7,026 bases of DNA, taken from contig DUJC01000071.1 in NCBI GenBank assembly GCA_013330015.1, positions 1 through 7,026 of the forward strand, read 5' to 3'. Below are positions 1 through 5,905 of this stretch, one piece after another. The translations under genes were made by a program, and so were the position numbers. The notes below the pieces were generated by a model that was not told where the DNA came from, ran no database searches, and saw only the letters and a list, made by a program, of their open reading frames with translations. Source of the DNA: Candidatus Poseidoniaceae archaeon. GTDB lineage: Archaea; Thermoplasmatota; Poseidoniia; Poseidoniales; Poseidoniaceae. The first letter of the stretch is position 1. Every line of letters begins with the position of its first letter.

Positions 1-35
1 AATTCATTCGGCATGTCTAAACTAATCTTGGGCAT
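1..35 (-). CDS. Possible start of a small gene, cut by the left window edge
   Basis: An ATG at 35-33 opens a frame reading MPKISLDMPNE that is still open at the window edge. It begins 34 bases after the stop codon of the ABC permease and on the same strand, so it could be the next gene of the run. The opening, a Pro-Lys followed by an alternating hydrophobic strand (KISLDMP), resembles the first strand of ribbon-helix-helix DNA-binding proteins, but eleven residues are far too few to assign a family. No good ribosome binding site is visible; an AGGG lies almost directly against the ATG. This could be chance. Confidence 0.3.
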   Translation of the reverse strand, partial: MPKISLDMPNE

Positions 36-37
36 AC

Positions 38-53
38 CCTGGCCATATCCAGG
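38..53. repeat. Short inverted repeat between the permease stop and the left-edge ATG
   Basis: CCTGG at 38-42 and CCAGG at 49-53 can form a 5-bp stem with a 6-base loop. In minus-strand RNA the second arm lies two bases before the ATG at 35, so the hairpin would cover the region where a ribosome binding site would sit. There is no T-tract after it, which argues against a factor-independent terminator. The stem is short and may be chance. Confidence 0.25.
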
Positions 54-69
54 TAATATTTGAAGAATA

Positions 70-1284
70 CTATGACTTCGTAGTTATGATGTCTTCACGA
101 TGGAATTGTTTAGCAGCATATCGAACTGTTAAGATACAGATCAGTGAAGATACCAAAACCCAAACGATGACGTGCTCGATGATGATACGATTCAACAACA
201 ATTCTCGCAAACCAAGCAGAACATTGACGAAAGGCACTCCAAACCAAAACATTTCCACGTCATCTAAATTGATGAATTGTGTTAGTAAGATTGGCATAAT
301 CATCGCTAACGTGATTGGTGTAAGAACCGAACCAGCTTCCTTCACGGATTTCGATCGCATAGCTAAGGCCAAATAGAGTGCTACTATCATTGTCCCATAG
401 AATCCGACTGCCAATGCGAGCAATACGATCGCAGCGAAACTAAGTGATGGTACATCGATGAAGTCACTTGCGAGATAGGCGATACCGAACAAGAGTCCAC
501 CTATCTGCAAGGTGACGCCAACGGCTGTAATCGATACAACTGCAAGCCACTTTCCAAGCAAAAGTTCAGTTCTTGTGAGTGGTAGGCTTAGAAGGGATTC
601 AAGCGTACCACGTTCTCGTTCACCAACGGTCATGTCGATGGCAGGTTGTACGGCAGCACTTGCTGTCCATATGGCCAAGACGAACGGTATAAACAAGGAA
701 AGCAGCATGCCTGCTTGTTCCCCTTTTGTAGCAACATCAGCATTGGAGATAGAACCATCCCATTGCAACGGATCGAGTGTAGACTCGACATCAAGGCCTG
801 CAGATTCAATTCGCTGAGTTCGTAAATCGTCCTCCCAATCGATGAGAACATCCAAGATTCGACCTCTCGCTTCATTGGATTGTTCTGATGTCGATAAATG
901 CAATATCGCATAATACCAGGTGTCATTTCGTAATTCCAACCGTAAGATTGCATCGTATTCGAGGTCACGCAACTCCTCTGTGTCATTATTCGCATCGGAC
1001 AATGTTGTGAGATTTTCGTCAAGTGGCATAACAGTGACGAGTGCTGTTTGATTCTCAATAAGATCCACCAATAAATCTTCAATATCGTTTGATTGAATCA
1101 GTATATCAACGGTCTTTTGTTCAAGTTCTGCGGCTTCGTTTTGCATAACCACAGGGAACGCAATGAACAACACTGGGAAAAGCAGGAGTGGGATGAGGAC
1201 GAGTGCTACAATCGTACGCCAATCACGAATAAACTCGATGATTTCCTTTTTGGCAACGATGACAATTCGCTTAGGACTACTCAT
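70..1284 (-). CDS. ABC-2 type transporter permease, NatB-like
   Basis: This is the membrane subunit of an ABC exporter, 404 residues, partner of the ATPase encoded just before it. A basic N-terminus leads into a first membrane segment at about 24-47. A hydrophilic, acidic domain of about 140 residues follows (48-190), predicted to lie outside the cell. Five or six more membrane segments span roughly 193-390. After the second segment comes GERERGTLESLLSLPLTR (221-238), the hallmark of the NatB/ABC-2 family. I chose the ATG at 1284 rather than an upstream in-frame start because an excellent GGAGGTGG lies six bases before it and the extra residues read as antisense-like sequence. The start overlaps the ATPase stop by eight bases, implying translational coupling. 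The substrate cannot be read from sequence; NatAB of Bacillus exports sodium, but relatives carry drugs or lipids. Four N-X-T sequons occur, all in the outer domain. Confidence 0.9.
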   Translation of the reverse strand: MSSPKRIVIVAKKEIIEFIRDWRTIVALVLIPLLLFPVLFIAFPVVMQNEAAELEQKTVDILIQSNDIEDLLVDLIENQTALVTVMPLDENLTTLSDANNDTEELRDLEYDAILRLELRNDTWYYAILHLSTSEQSNEARGRILDVLIDWEDDLRTQRIESAGLDVESTLDPLQWDGSISNADVATKGEQAGMLLSLFIPFVLAIWTASAAVQPAIDMTVGERERGTLESLLSLPLTRTELLLGKWLAVVSITAVGVTLQIGGLLFGIAYLASDFIDVPSLSFAAIVLLALAVGFYGTMIVALYLALAMRSKSVKEAGSVLTPITLAMIMPILLTQFINLDDVEMFWFGVPFVNVLLGLRELLLNRIIIEHVIVWVLVSSLICILTVRYAAKQFHREDIITTKS

Positions 1285-2098
1285 CTTCGTCCACCTCCAA
1301 TCGATGTTTTGGTGTGAACAGACGCCGCCAAATTCTAGACATTTTCGAGGGTTGTTCGTTTTCTTCCATTCTGGGTCTTGCTGTTTCACTCGTCAGGGAC
1401 ACATATGCTTCTTCAAGTGATTCAGTACCAGTCAATGAGAGCAATTCATCCGGCGTTCCATCAGCTTGTATGGTGCCATTATGGACGATGATGATTCGAT
1501 CGCAAACTTGCTGGGCTTCAGCAAGATGATGTGTCGAATAGATGACGGTTCCACCTTCGTCTTTCAATTTCCGCACAAGGTGGCGAACTGTTCGTGCAGA
1601 TGTAACATCGAGTCCACCTGTTGGTTCATCGAGGAGTAGGATTTGTGGGCCATGGGCAAGGGCGCGCAAAAGAGCAGTTTTCTGCTTCATGCCACGAGAG
1701 AATCCTTCCGTGTAACGATGAAGCGATTGGTGTATATCGAGGAGTTTCGCAAATCGATAGGTACGGTCCCAGGCTAACTGATCATCGATTCCATGAAGCC
1801 TGCTGTGATATCGAATGTTCTCCCAAGCCGTCAATTTCGAGTACAAACCCGTCGACTCTGGTACAACGCCTAATACAGAACGCATTTCTGATACTGGACG
1901 ATTGTTTTCGAGTTCTACCGAGCCTGATGTGGGCCGATATACGCCTGACATGAGTCGCAGGAGTGTTGTTTTTCCTGCACCATTTCCGCCTACAAGTCCG
2001 ATGACGGAATGCTTGTGAATGTCGAGATTCACTTGCTCAATTGCATGAATATCGCCAAAAGACTTTTTGACGTTGGTGAGCTTCAACAACGGTTCCAT
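1277..2098 (-). CDS. ABC transporter ATP-binding protein, NatA-like
   Basis: This cytoplasmic ATPase, 273 residues from the ATG at 2098, powers the adjacent NatB-like permease. Walker A is GGNGAGKT at 37-44. The Q-loop region reads VVPESTGLYSKLT (78-90), with Glu81 where most ABC proteins have Gln. The signature motif is FSRGM (133-137), the degenerate form usual in NatA/DrrA relatives. Walker B with the catalytic Glu is ILLLDEP (153-159, Glu158), the D-loop GGLD follows at 161-164, and the H-loop His is at 190. A charged tail of about 35 residues (239-273), ending in acidic residues, follows the core. An in-frame TTG at 2113 would add five residues and overlap the upstream stop as TTGA. I prefer the ATG because MEPLLKLTNV is a typical family opening, but neither start has a strong ribosome binding site. 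With its partner this makes a complete ATPase-permease pair. Confidence 0.92.
   Translation of the reverse strand: MEPLLKLTNVKKSFGDIHAIEQVNLDIHKHSVIGLVGGNGAGKTTLLRLMSGVYRPTSGSVELENNRPVSEMRSVLGVVPESTGLYSKLTAWENIRYHSRLHGIDDQLAWDRTYRFAKLLDIHQSLHRYTEGFSRGMKQKTALLRALAHGPQILLLDEPTGGLDVTSARTVRHLVRKLKDEGGTVIYSTHHLAEAQQVCDRIIIVHNGTIQADGTPDELLSLTGTESLEEAYVSLTSETARPRMEENEQPSKMSRIWRRLFTPKHRLEVDEDE
1291..1298 (-). promoter_or_regulatory. Ribosome binding site of the permease
   Basis: GGAGGTGG lies six bases before the permease ATG at 1284. It is close to a perfect anti-Shine-Dalgarno complement and sits inside the last codons of the ATPase gene. This site fixes the permease start and argues for coupled synthesis of the two subunits. 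Confidence 0.8.
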
Positions 2099-2109
2099 CT
2101 GGAACACAC

Positions 2110-2448
2110 TCAAGATGCACGGCCGCTCTCTACTGCGAAATCGAGTCCGGGATGTTTTTCCTCAAGTCGCTTTGCACGATCGAGCGTGTTCCGTAATTCT
2201 TGAATGATTTCCTTTTGCGACACACCCATTTCGACCAATGTACCAAGCAACTCAAATGCTCCCTGTATTGCACCTGCATCTAGGAAGGCCTCGTTGCTGA
2301 TTGTGCCGTCGAGTCGCAATGTTTCCAATTGTTGCGAGAGATATTCTGATTCCTTGCGAATACGTGGTCCTGCAATGTGCGGTAGCGACATGATTTGGTC
2401 AACACAGGTTCTCATCGATTGGCTTAATCCAAGGACGATTATGAGCAT
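2110..2448 (-). CDS. Small helical protein of unknown function
   Basis: I do not recognise this protein, which has 112 residues from the ATG at 2448. It opens with a short hydrophobic run (MLIIVLGLS), too short and too soon followed by polar residues to be a clear membrane segment. The rest looks helical: one segment at about 12-44, a short break around Asp47-Gly48, then 52-99 rich in Ala, Leu, Glu and Lys with heptad-like spacing, and a polar tail. No catalytic motif, cysteine pair or cobalamin motif (DxHxxG) is visible, so it is not the missing B12 subunit of the mutase. It lies 17 bases after the epimerase and 11 bases before the ABC ATPase, in the same direction. A TTG at 2469 would lengthen it to 119 residues and overlap the epimerase stop. 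An ATG at 2415 would shorten it. Tight spacing and a clean frame support a real gene. Confidence 0.68.
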   Translation of the reverse strand: MLIIVLGLSQSMRTCVDQIMSLPHIAGPRIRKESEYLSQQLETLRLDGTISNEAFLDAGAIQGAFELLGTLVEMGVSQKEIIQELRNTLDRAKRLEEKHPGLDFAVESGRAS

Positions 2449-2465
2449 TCTGTTATTGCATGCTC

Positions 2466-2885
2466 TCAACGCTGTTTCAGTTCAACCAAAATTCCGCCTG
2501 TACTTTTTGGGTGAACAAACGCAATCGTGGAGTTGTGTGCCCCAACACGAGGCGTTTCATCGATCATAACAATGCCATTTGCTATTAGGTGCTCGATCAT
2601 TGCTTCCAAATGATCTACAGCCAGACATAGTTGTTGGATGCCGGGACCTCTTTTTTTAAGAAATCGACCAATTGGTGTGTCTGGTCCTGTGGCTTCCAGA
2701 ATTTCGATGTTGGTTGCTTCATTGCCTTGTGAATCGAGAGGGAAAAAACGTGTGACTACTCCTTGATCTTCTACCAGTTCGTCTTCTCCGTGCTCCATGA
2801 GTCCAAGTAATCTCCAAAATTTACTCCCTTCATCGAGGTTCCTTGCTGCAATTCCAATATGGTCGATTGTGATTTTCTGTTTCAT
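2466..2885 (-). CDS. mce: Methylmalonyl-CoA epimerase
   Basis: The enzyme interconverts (S)- and (R)-methylmalonyl-CoA, supplying the isomer used by the mutase encoded eight bases upstream. At 139 residues it has the usual family length. It shows the two vicinal-oxygen-chelate modules: IDHIGIAARNL at 7-17, IEILEATGPDTPIGRFL at 60-76, then the second half through VDETPRVG-like IDETPRVG (108-115) and FVHPKSTGGILVEL (123-136). Expected metal ligands are His9, Glu61 and Glu135. The fourth, normally the His of GIHH, is changed: residues 82-86 read GIQQL, codons CAA CAA, so both histidines are glutamines. The rest is so close to the family that the assignment holds, but activity or metal preference may differ. 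An AGGTGA four bases before the ATG, overlapping the mutase stop codon, supports the start and tight coupling. Confidence 0.93.
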   Translation of the reverse strand: MKQKITIDHIGIAARNLDEGSKFWRLLGLMEHGEDELVEDQGVVTRFFPLDSQGNEATNIEILEATGPDTPIGRFLKKRGPGIQQLCLAVDHLEAMIEHLIANGIVMIDETPRVGAHNSTIAFVHPKSTGGILVELKQR

Positions 2886-2889
2886 TGTA

Positions 2890-2895
2890 TCACCT
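2890..2895 (-). promoter_or_regulatory. Ribosome binding site of the epimerase, overlapping the mutase stop
   Basis: AGGTGA lies four bases before the epimerase ATG, and its first two bases are also the last two of the mutase TAG stop. A ribosome ending on the mutase would be placed to restart on the epimerase. Confidence 0.7.
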
Positions 2896-4468
2896 AAAAC
2901 CCACTTGGTGCAGAATACGTTCCAAAGACGTCCTTCATAGCTTGCATTATCTCCCCAAGTGTAGCATCAGCTCGGACTGCTTCGAGTACCATCGGAAACA
3001 AATTTTCACTCGTCCTGGATGCATGTGTGATTGAAGCTAAAATCTGTCGAGCTTTAGATTCATCTCTATTCTTTCTAAGTTCATCCAAACGCACCTTTTG
3101 GTACTCAGCAACCTCTGGATTCAATTTCATTGGTTTAATGTCCACTTTTTCTTCCATTGTGCCATGGTTTACGCCAACAATTCGTCGTGTTCCACGCTCA
3201 ATTTCATTGAAGTATCTATAGGCGGTTGAATGGATTTCTTGCTGTTGATACCCTTGTTCAATAGCTCGAAGTGCACCACCCATCGATTCAATCTTCTCAA
3301 TTTCTTTCCTAGACTTGTCGTAAATTTCGTTTGTTAATGCTTCAATATGATACGAACCCGCAAATGGGTCAACGACATCAGCCACACCTGACTCTTCTGC
3401 AATAATCTGCTGTGTACGAAGAGCAATAGTTGCACTATCCTCAGTAGGTAGACCTAACGCCTCATCGAAACTATTCGTGTGAAGACTCTGTGTTCCTCCA
3501 CAAACAGCAGCCAATGCCTGAATCGTCACTCTGCTGATGTTGTTATATGGTTGCTGGGCGGTTAATGAAACGCCAGCAACCTGTGTATGGAATCGAAGTT
3601 GAGTCGATCGTTTATGCACGGGTGCGTATCGTTCAACCATTAAATCGTGCCAAAGACGACGGGCTGCTCGGAATTTTGACACCTCTTCCAAAAAATCATT
3701 GTGACAATTGAAGAAAAAAGATAGGCGTGGTGCAAATGTATCAACGTCGAGACCTTTCGCGCATGCCGATTCAACGTAGGCCAAAGCATTGGATAAGGTA
3801 AACGCAAGTTCTTGAACAGCAGTAGATCCGGCTTCGCGAATATGATAGCCTGAAATTGAGATTGTATTCCACTTAGGAATATGCAGCGAACAGTGTTCAA
3901 AGATATCTGTGATTAAACGCATCGAATGTTCAGGTGGAAAGACATAGGTGCCCCGAGCAATGTACTCCTTGAGTATATCGTTTTGAATGGTGCCCGAGAT
4001 CAGATCGCTTGAAACGCCTTGTTCTTCTGCAACAACACAATACATCGCAAGTAAAATCATAGCCGGGGCATTGATGGTCATCGATGTTGAAACTTTGTCA
4101 AGCGGTATCTCAGCGAAAAGATCCCTCATATCTTGCAAGCATGAGATGGACACACCGACCTTACCAACTTCTCCTTCACTGAGTGGATCATCTGCATCGA
4201 TTCCTAATTGCGTTGGCAAATCGAAGGCTACTGACAGCCCTTTTTGCCCACGTTCCAAAAGCAATCGGAAGCGCTCATTGGTCTCTTTAGCAGAAGAAAA
4301 CCCAGCATATTGTCGCATAGTCCACAGGCGCGAACGATACATGTTTTCATGAATTCCACGTGTGTATGGAGGATGGCCTGGGCGCTCTACATTGTCACTC
4401 GGCGCATAATAAGCTGGTATTGGAAGCCCACCAAGGGTTTCCCAATTCGACTTTCTGAACTCGACCAT
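2894..4468 (-). CDS. mcmA1: Methylmalonyl-CoA mutase, catalytic (large) subunit
   Basis: This is the substrate-binding barrel of the B12-dependent mutase that interconverts (R)-methylmalonyl-CoA and succinyl-CoA. At 524 residues it ends with DATLGEIMQAMKDVFGTY (501-518), where split mutases stop; the cobalamin domain must come from another gene outside this window. Family blocks are clear: YTRGIHENMYRSRLWTMRQYAGF from 35, GLSVAFDLPTQLG from 77, STSMTINAPA from 127, SISGYHIREAGS at 204-215 and AVCGGTQSLHTNSFDEALGLPT from 321. Tyr54, Arg172 and His209 match Tyr89, Arg207 and His244 of the Propionibacterium enzyme with identical spacings of 118 and 37. The Tyr and Arg favour methylmalonyl-CoA over isobutyryl-CoA, whose mutase has Phe and Gln there. 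The ATG follows the FKBP stop by 39 bases; no earlier in-frame start exists and only a weak GGA precedes it. The epimerase follows directly. Confidence 0.96.
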   Translation of the reverse strand: MVEFRKSNWETLGGLPIPAYYAPSDNVERPGHPPYTRGIHENMYRSRLWTMRQYAGFSSAKETNERFRLLLERGQKGLSVAFDLPTQLGIDADDPLSEGEVGKVGVSISCLQDMRDLFAEIPLDKVSTSMTINAPAMILLAMYCVVAEEQGVSSDLISGTIQNDILKEYIARGTYVFPPEHSMRLITDIFEHCSLHIPKWNTISISGYHIREAGSTAVQELAFTLSNALAYVESACAKGLDVDTFAPRLSFFFNCHNDFLEEVSKFRAARRLWHDLMVERYAPVHKRSTQLRFHTQVAGVSLTAQQPYNNISRVTIQALAAVCGGTQSLHTNSFDEALGLPTEDSATIALRTQQIIAEESGVADVVDPFAGSYHIEALTNEIYDKSRKEIEKIESMGGALRAIEQGYQQQEIHSTAYRYFNEIERGTRRIVGVNHGTMEEKVDIKPMKLNPEVAEYQKVRLDELRKNRDESKARQILASITHASRTSENLFPMVLEAVRADATLGEIMQAMKDVFGTYSAPSGF

Positions 4469-4507
4469 ATTCTGTCCATGCTGAGACGCTTCATCAAGCC
4501 TCGCATT

Positions 4508-4981
4508 TCAGTGTTCAACGCCGCCCGGGCCGTGGGCGTGCCCGTGATCGATTTCTTCTGCAGTTGCTGCACGTACTTCGACAACTTCGACGCTGAATTG
4601 CAGTGTTTTACCTGCGAGTTTGTGGTTGAAATCAACCGTTACTAATTCTCCATCAACCGATGCGACATTGAAGGGACCTACATCGGACATGAGTGTCATC
4701 CCTGGCTCAGGCGCTATGTCTCCAAACATCCCAATTGGAATTTGTTGGATTGCTTCTGGAATTTTCTCACCGTAGGCACGTTCTGGTTCCAGTGTGAAGG
4801 TTCGACGTTCTCCTTTTGTAGCGCCCATGAGTTCTTCCTCGAAACCAGGAATCATTTGTTTGTGGCCAACGAGAAATGTAAGAGGGTCTCGTCCTTCACT
4901 GCTATCGAATACTTCTCCACTTTCAGGAAGTGTCCCTGTGTAGTGGACTCTTGCTACGACGTCTTTGTCAATGGTCGTCAT
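4508..4981 (-). CDS. SlyD-like FKBP-type peptidyl-prolyl cis-trans isomerase
   Basis: This cytoplasmic folding helper of 157 residues speeds cis-trans switching at proline bonds. The FKBP fold shows HYTGTL (13-18), GEVFDSS (22-28), IPGFEEEL (44-51) and the active-site PERAYGE (66-72). A loop domain of about 45 residues (73-118), the insert-in-flap chaperone domain of SlyD proteins, follows. The fold closes with DFNHKLAGKTLQFSVEVVEV (117-136). The tail HGHAHGPGGVEH (146-157) carries four histidines and probably binds nickel or another transition metal, as in SlyD. No signal peptide is present. The start is well supported: GGAGATGA lies just before the ATG, inside the final codons and stop of the upstream gene, leaving a four-base gap. 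Its coupling to that unknown gene suggests shared expression rather than a shared pathway. Confidence 0.95.
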   Translation of the reverse strand: MTTIDKDVVARVHYTGTLPESGEVFDSSEGRDPLTFLVGHKQMIPGFEEELMGATKGERRTFTLEPERAYGEKIPEAIQQIPIGMFGDIAPEPGMTLMSDVGPFNVASVDGELVTVDFNHKLAGKTLQFSVEVVEVRAATAEEIDHGHAHGPGGVEH

Positions 4982-4985
4982 GTTT

Positions 4986-4993
4986 TCATCTCC
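4986..4993 (-). promoter_or_regulatory. Ribosome binding site of the FKBP gene
   Basis: GGAGATGA, with a second GAGG just before it, precedes the FKBP ATG by four bases. It contains the TGA stop of the upstream unknown gene, so translation of the two is probably coupled. Confidence 0.7.
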
Positions 4994-5891
4994 TCGTTGT
5001 TAGTGCCTTGACGAGGTCCCTTAATCGTTGGGCAATCTGTTCGTCAATAATGAGTTGTTCTTCTTTTTCAGAAATGAATTCAAGAGATGCTTCAATTCCA
5101 ATACGTTCTCCTTTTGCCCAAATCTGACCCAAGAGGTTGGACCGATGTTCATCAGCAACTCGATCATCTTCGAGGATATCACGTGCTGCGTATTTGTAAT
5201 CGTTGTATCTCTGACGGTTAAGTTTCTTGACCTTTGGCTGTCGTCCACCGCCTGAGTCGTCGTGTTTGGATTTTCGACGACGTCGATGCTCCCGTTTTTT
5301 TGGCGTTTCGGTAACAATTTGTTTGAACACGTTCTTTGCATGAATCGCCTCTTCCAAACCTGTCTCAACAACGATTTCTGGTGTTTCAATCTCTATTGAC
5401 GACTCTTCTTCGGTTTCAACAGCGACATCGACTGATGTCTGCAGTTCTGGTTCAGGAGGAGGAGTTTCCGGTTCAAGAATGGACTCTGTCTTTTTTACAG
5501 ACTCTTGGGATTGTTTCCGGAGCTCTGCTAACCGATCGGCACGGGATACTTGTTGAATGGTCTGTGTATCGGTTTTAGCATTCAGTGCACTTGCCTGAAC
5601 GGCCGGTTTTTGTGCAGTTGGAGCAGTTGGTGCTGGTTGTGCACCGAGTCTCTTTCGAGCTTCCTCCTGTTTTTTTCGGAAGTCGTTCGCATCAACGGTT
5701 TGCCGAGGTTCCACGCGATGTTGGCTTGACGGACCTGGCGAGTTGGATTGACTACGTTCGTTCCTTTTCTTTTGGCGAACTTGATTCGCATTTGCAGCAA
5801 ATGGATTGAATGGCTCATCCGGTTTTCTGCGTCGGTCTCGAATTATAAATCCCCCAATAATCAATTCTCTCGGTCGACTCGTTAAAAACAA
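4986..5891 (-). CDS. Unknown protein: disordered charged region plus helical C-terminal domain
   Basis: I do not recognise this protein, at most 301 residues. Residues 18-83 are rich in Arg, Lys, Asn and Gln. About 84-115 are Ala/Pro/Thr-rich low complexity. About 134-182 are strongly acidic with PETPPPEPE. At 198-223 comes a basic patch with RRRR and GGG. Residues 224-297 look folded and helical: YNDYKYAARDIL, then HRSNLLGQIWAKGERIGIEASLEF. The alternation of basic and acidic blocks with one compact end resembles nucleic-acid or ribosome-associated proteins, but this is only inference. The frame has no ATG anywhere. Possible starts are TTG at 5891 (used here), TTG at 5864 and GTG at 5714, none with a strong ribosome binding site. 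A TATA-like box lies inside the 5' end. The stop codon is part of the FKBP ribosome binding site. kae1 ends 14 bases upstream of the first TTG. Confidence 0.72.
   Translation of the reverse strand: MFLTSRPRELIIGGFIIRDRRRKPDEPFNPFAANANQVRQKKRNERSQSNSPGPSSQHRVEPRQTVDANDFRKKQEEARKRLGAQPAPTAPTAQKPAVQASALNAKTDTQTIQQVSRADRLAELRKQSQESVKKTESILEPETPPPEPELQTSVDVAVETEEESSIEIETPEIVVETGLEEAIHAKNVFKQIVTETPKKREHRRRRKSKHDDSGGGRQPKVKKLNRQRYNDYKYAARDILEDDRVADEHRSNLLGQIWAKGERIGIEASLEFISEKEEQLIIDEQIAQRLRDLVKALTTRR
5842..5849 (-). promoter_or_regulatory. Candidate archaeal TATA box
   Basis: The minus strand reads TTTATAAT, preceded by GGGGGA, in an otherwise mixed-base stretch. It lies 27-28 bases upstream of an ATG at 5818, which is the spacing expected between a TATA box and the start of a leaderless archaeal transcript. 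A T5 run at 5884-5888, soon after the kae1 stop, could end the kae1 message. Together they suggest a separate transcript for the unknown gene onward. That ATG is not in the frame of the unknown protein, so the call is tentative. Confidence 0.35.
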
Positions 5892-5905
5892 TCCGCTAAC
5901 TACGC

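Noticed and set aside
630..1082. A 150-codon open frame on the minus strand inside the permease
   Set aside because: It is out of frame with the permease, whose outer domain is well formed here, and its translation is rich in Ser, Cys, Met and Trp with no family resemblance. It is a shadow frame.
1277..2098. Degenerate ABC motifs (Glu for Gln in the Q-loop, FSRGM for LSGGQ) as signs of an inactive ATPase
   Set aside because: Both changes are common in NatA/DrrA-type exporters, and Walker A, Walker B, catalytic Glu and H-loop His are intact.
2110..2448. The small unknown gene as the B12-binding subunit of the mutase
   Set aside because: It lacks the DxHxxG motif, the Ser-x-Leu and Gly-Gly elements, and the alternating strand-helix pattern of cobalamin domains.
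4387..4635. An 82-codon minus-strand frame bridging the end of FKBP and the start of the mutase
   Set aside because: It overlaps two clear genes in another frame and resembles nothing. I considered it as a missing mutase N-terminus through a frameshift, but the mutase already begins with a plausible LGGLPIPAYY opening segment.
5582..5818. A 78-codon frame starting at the ATG placed 27 bases after the TATA-like box
   Set aside because: As a separate protein it is unlikely: the sequence is irregular, while the overlapping frame carries the long continuous protein through to the FKBP junction. The ATG itself is kept as a finding because of its position.
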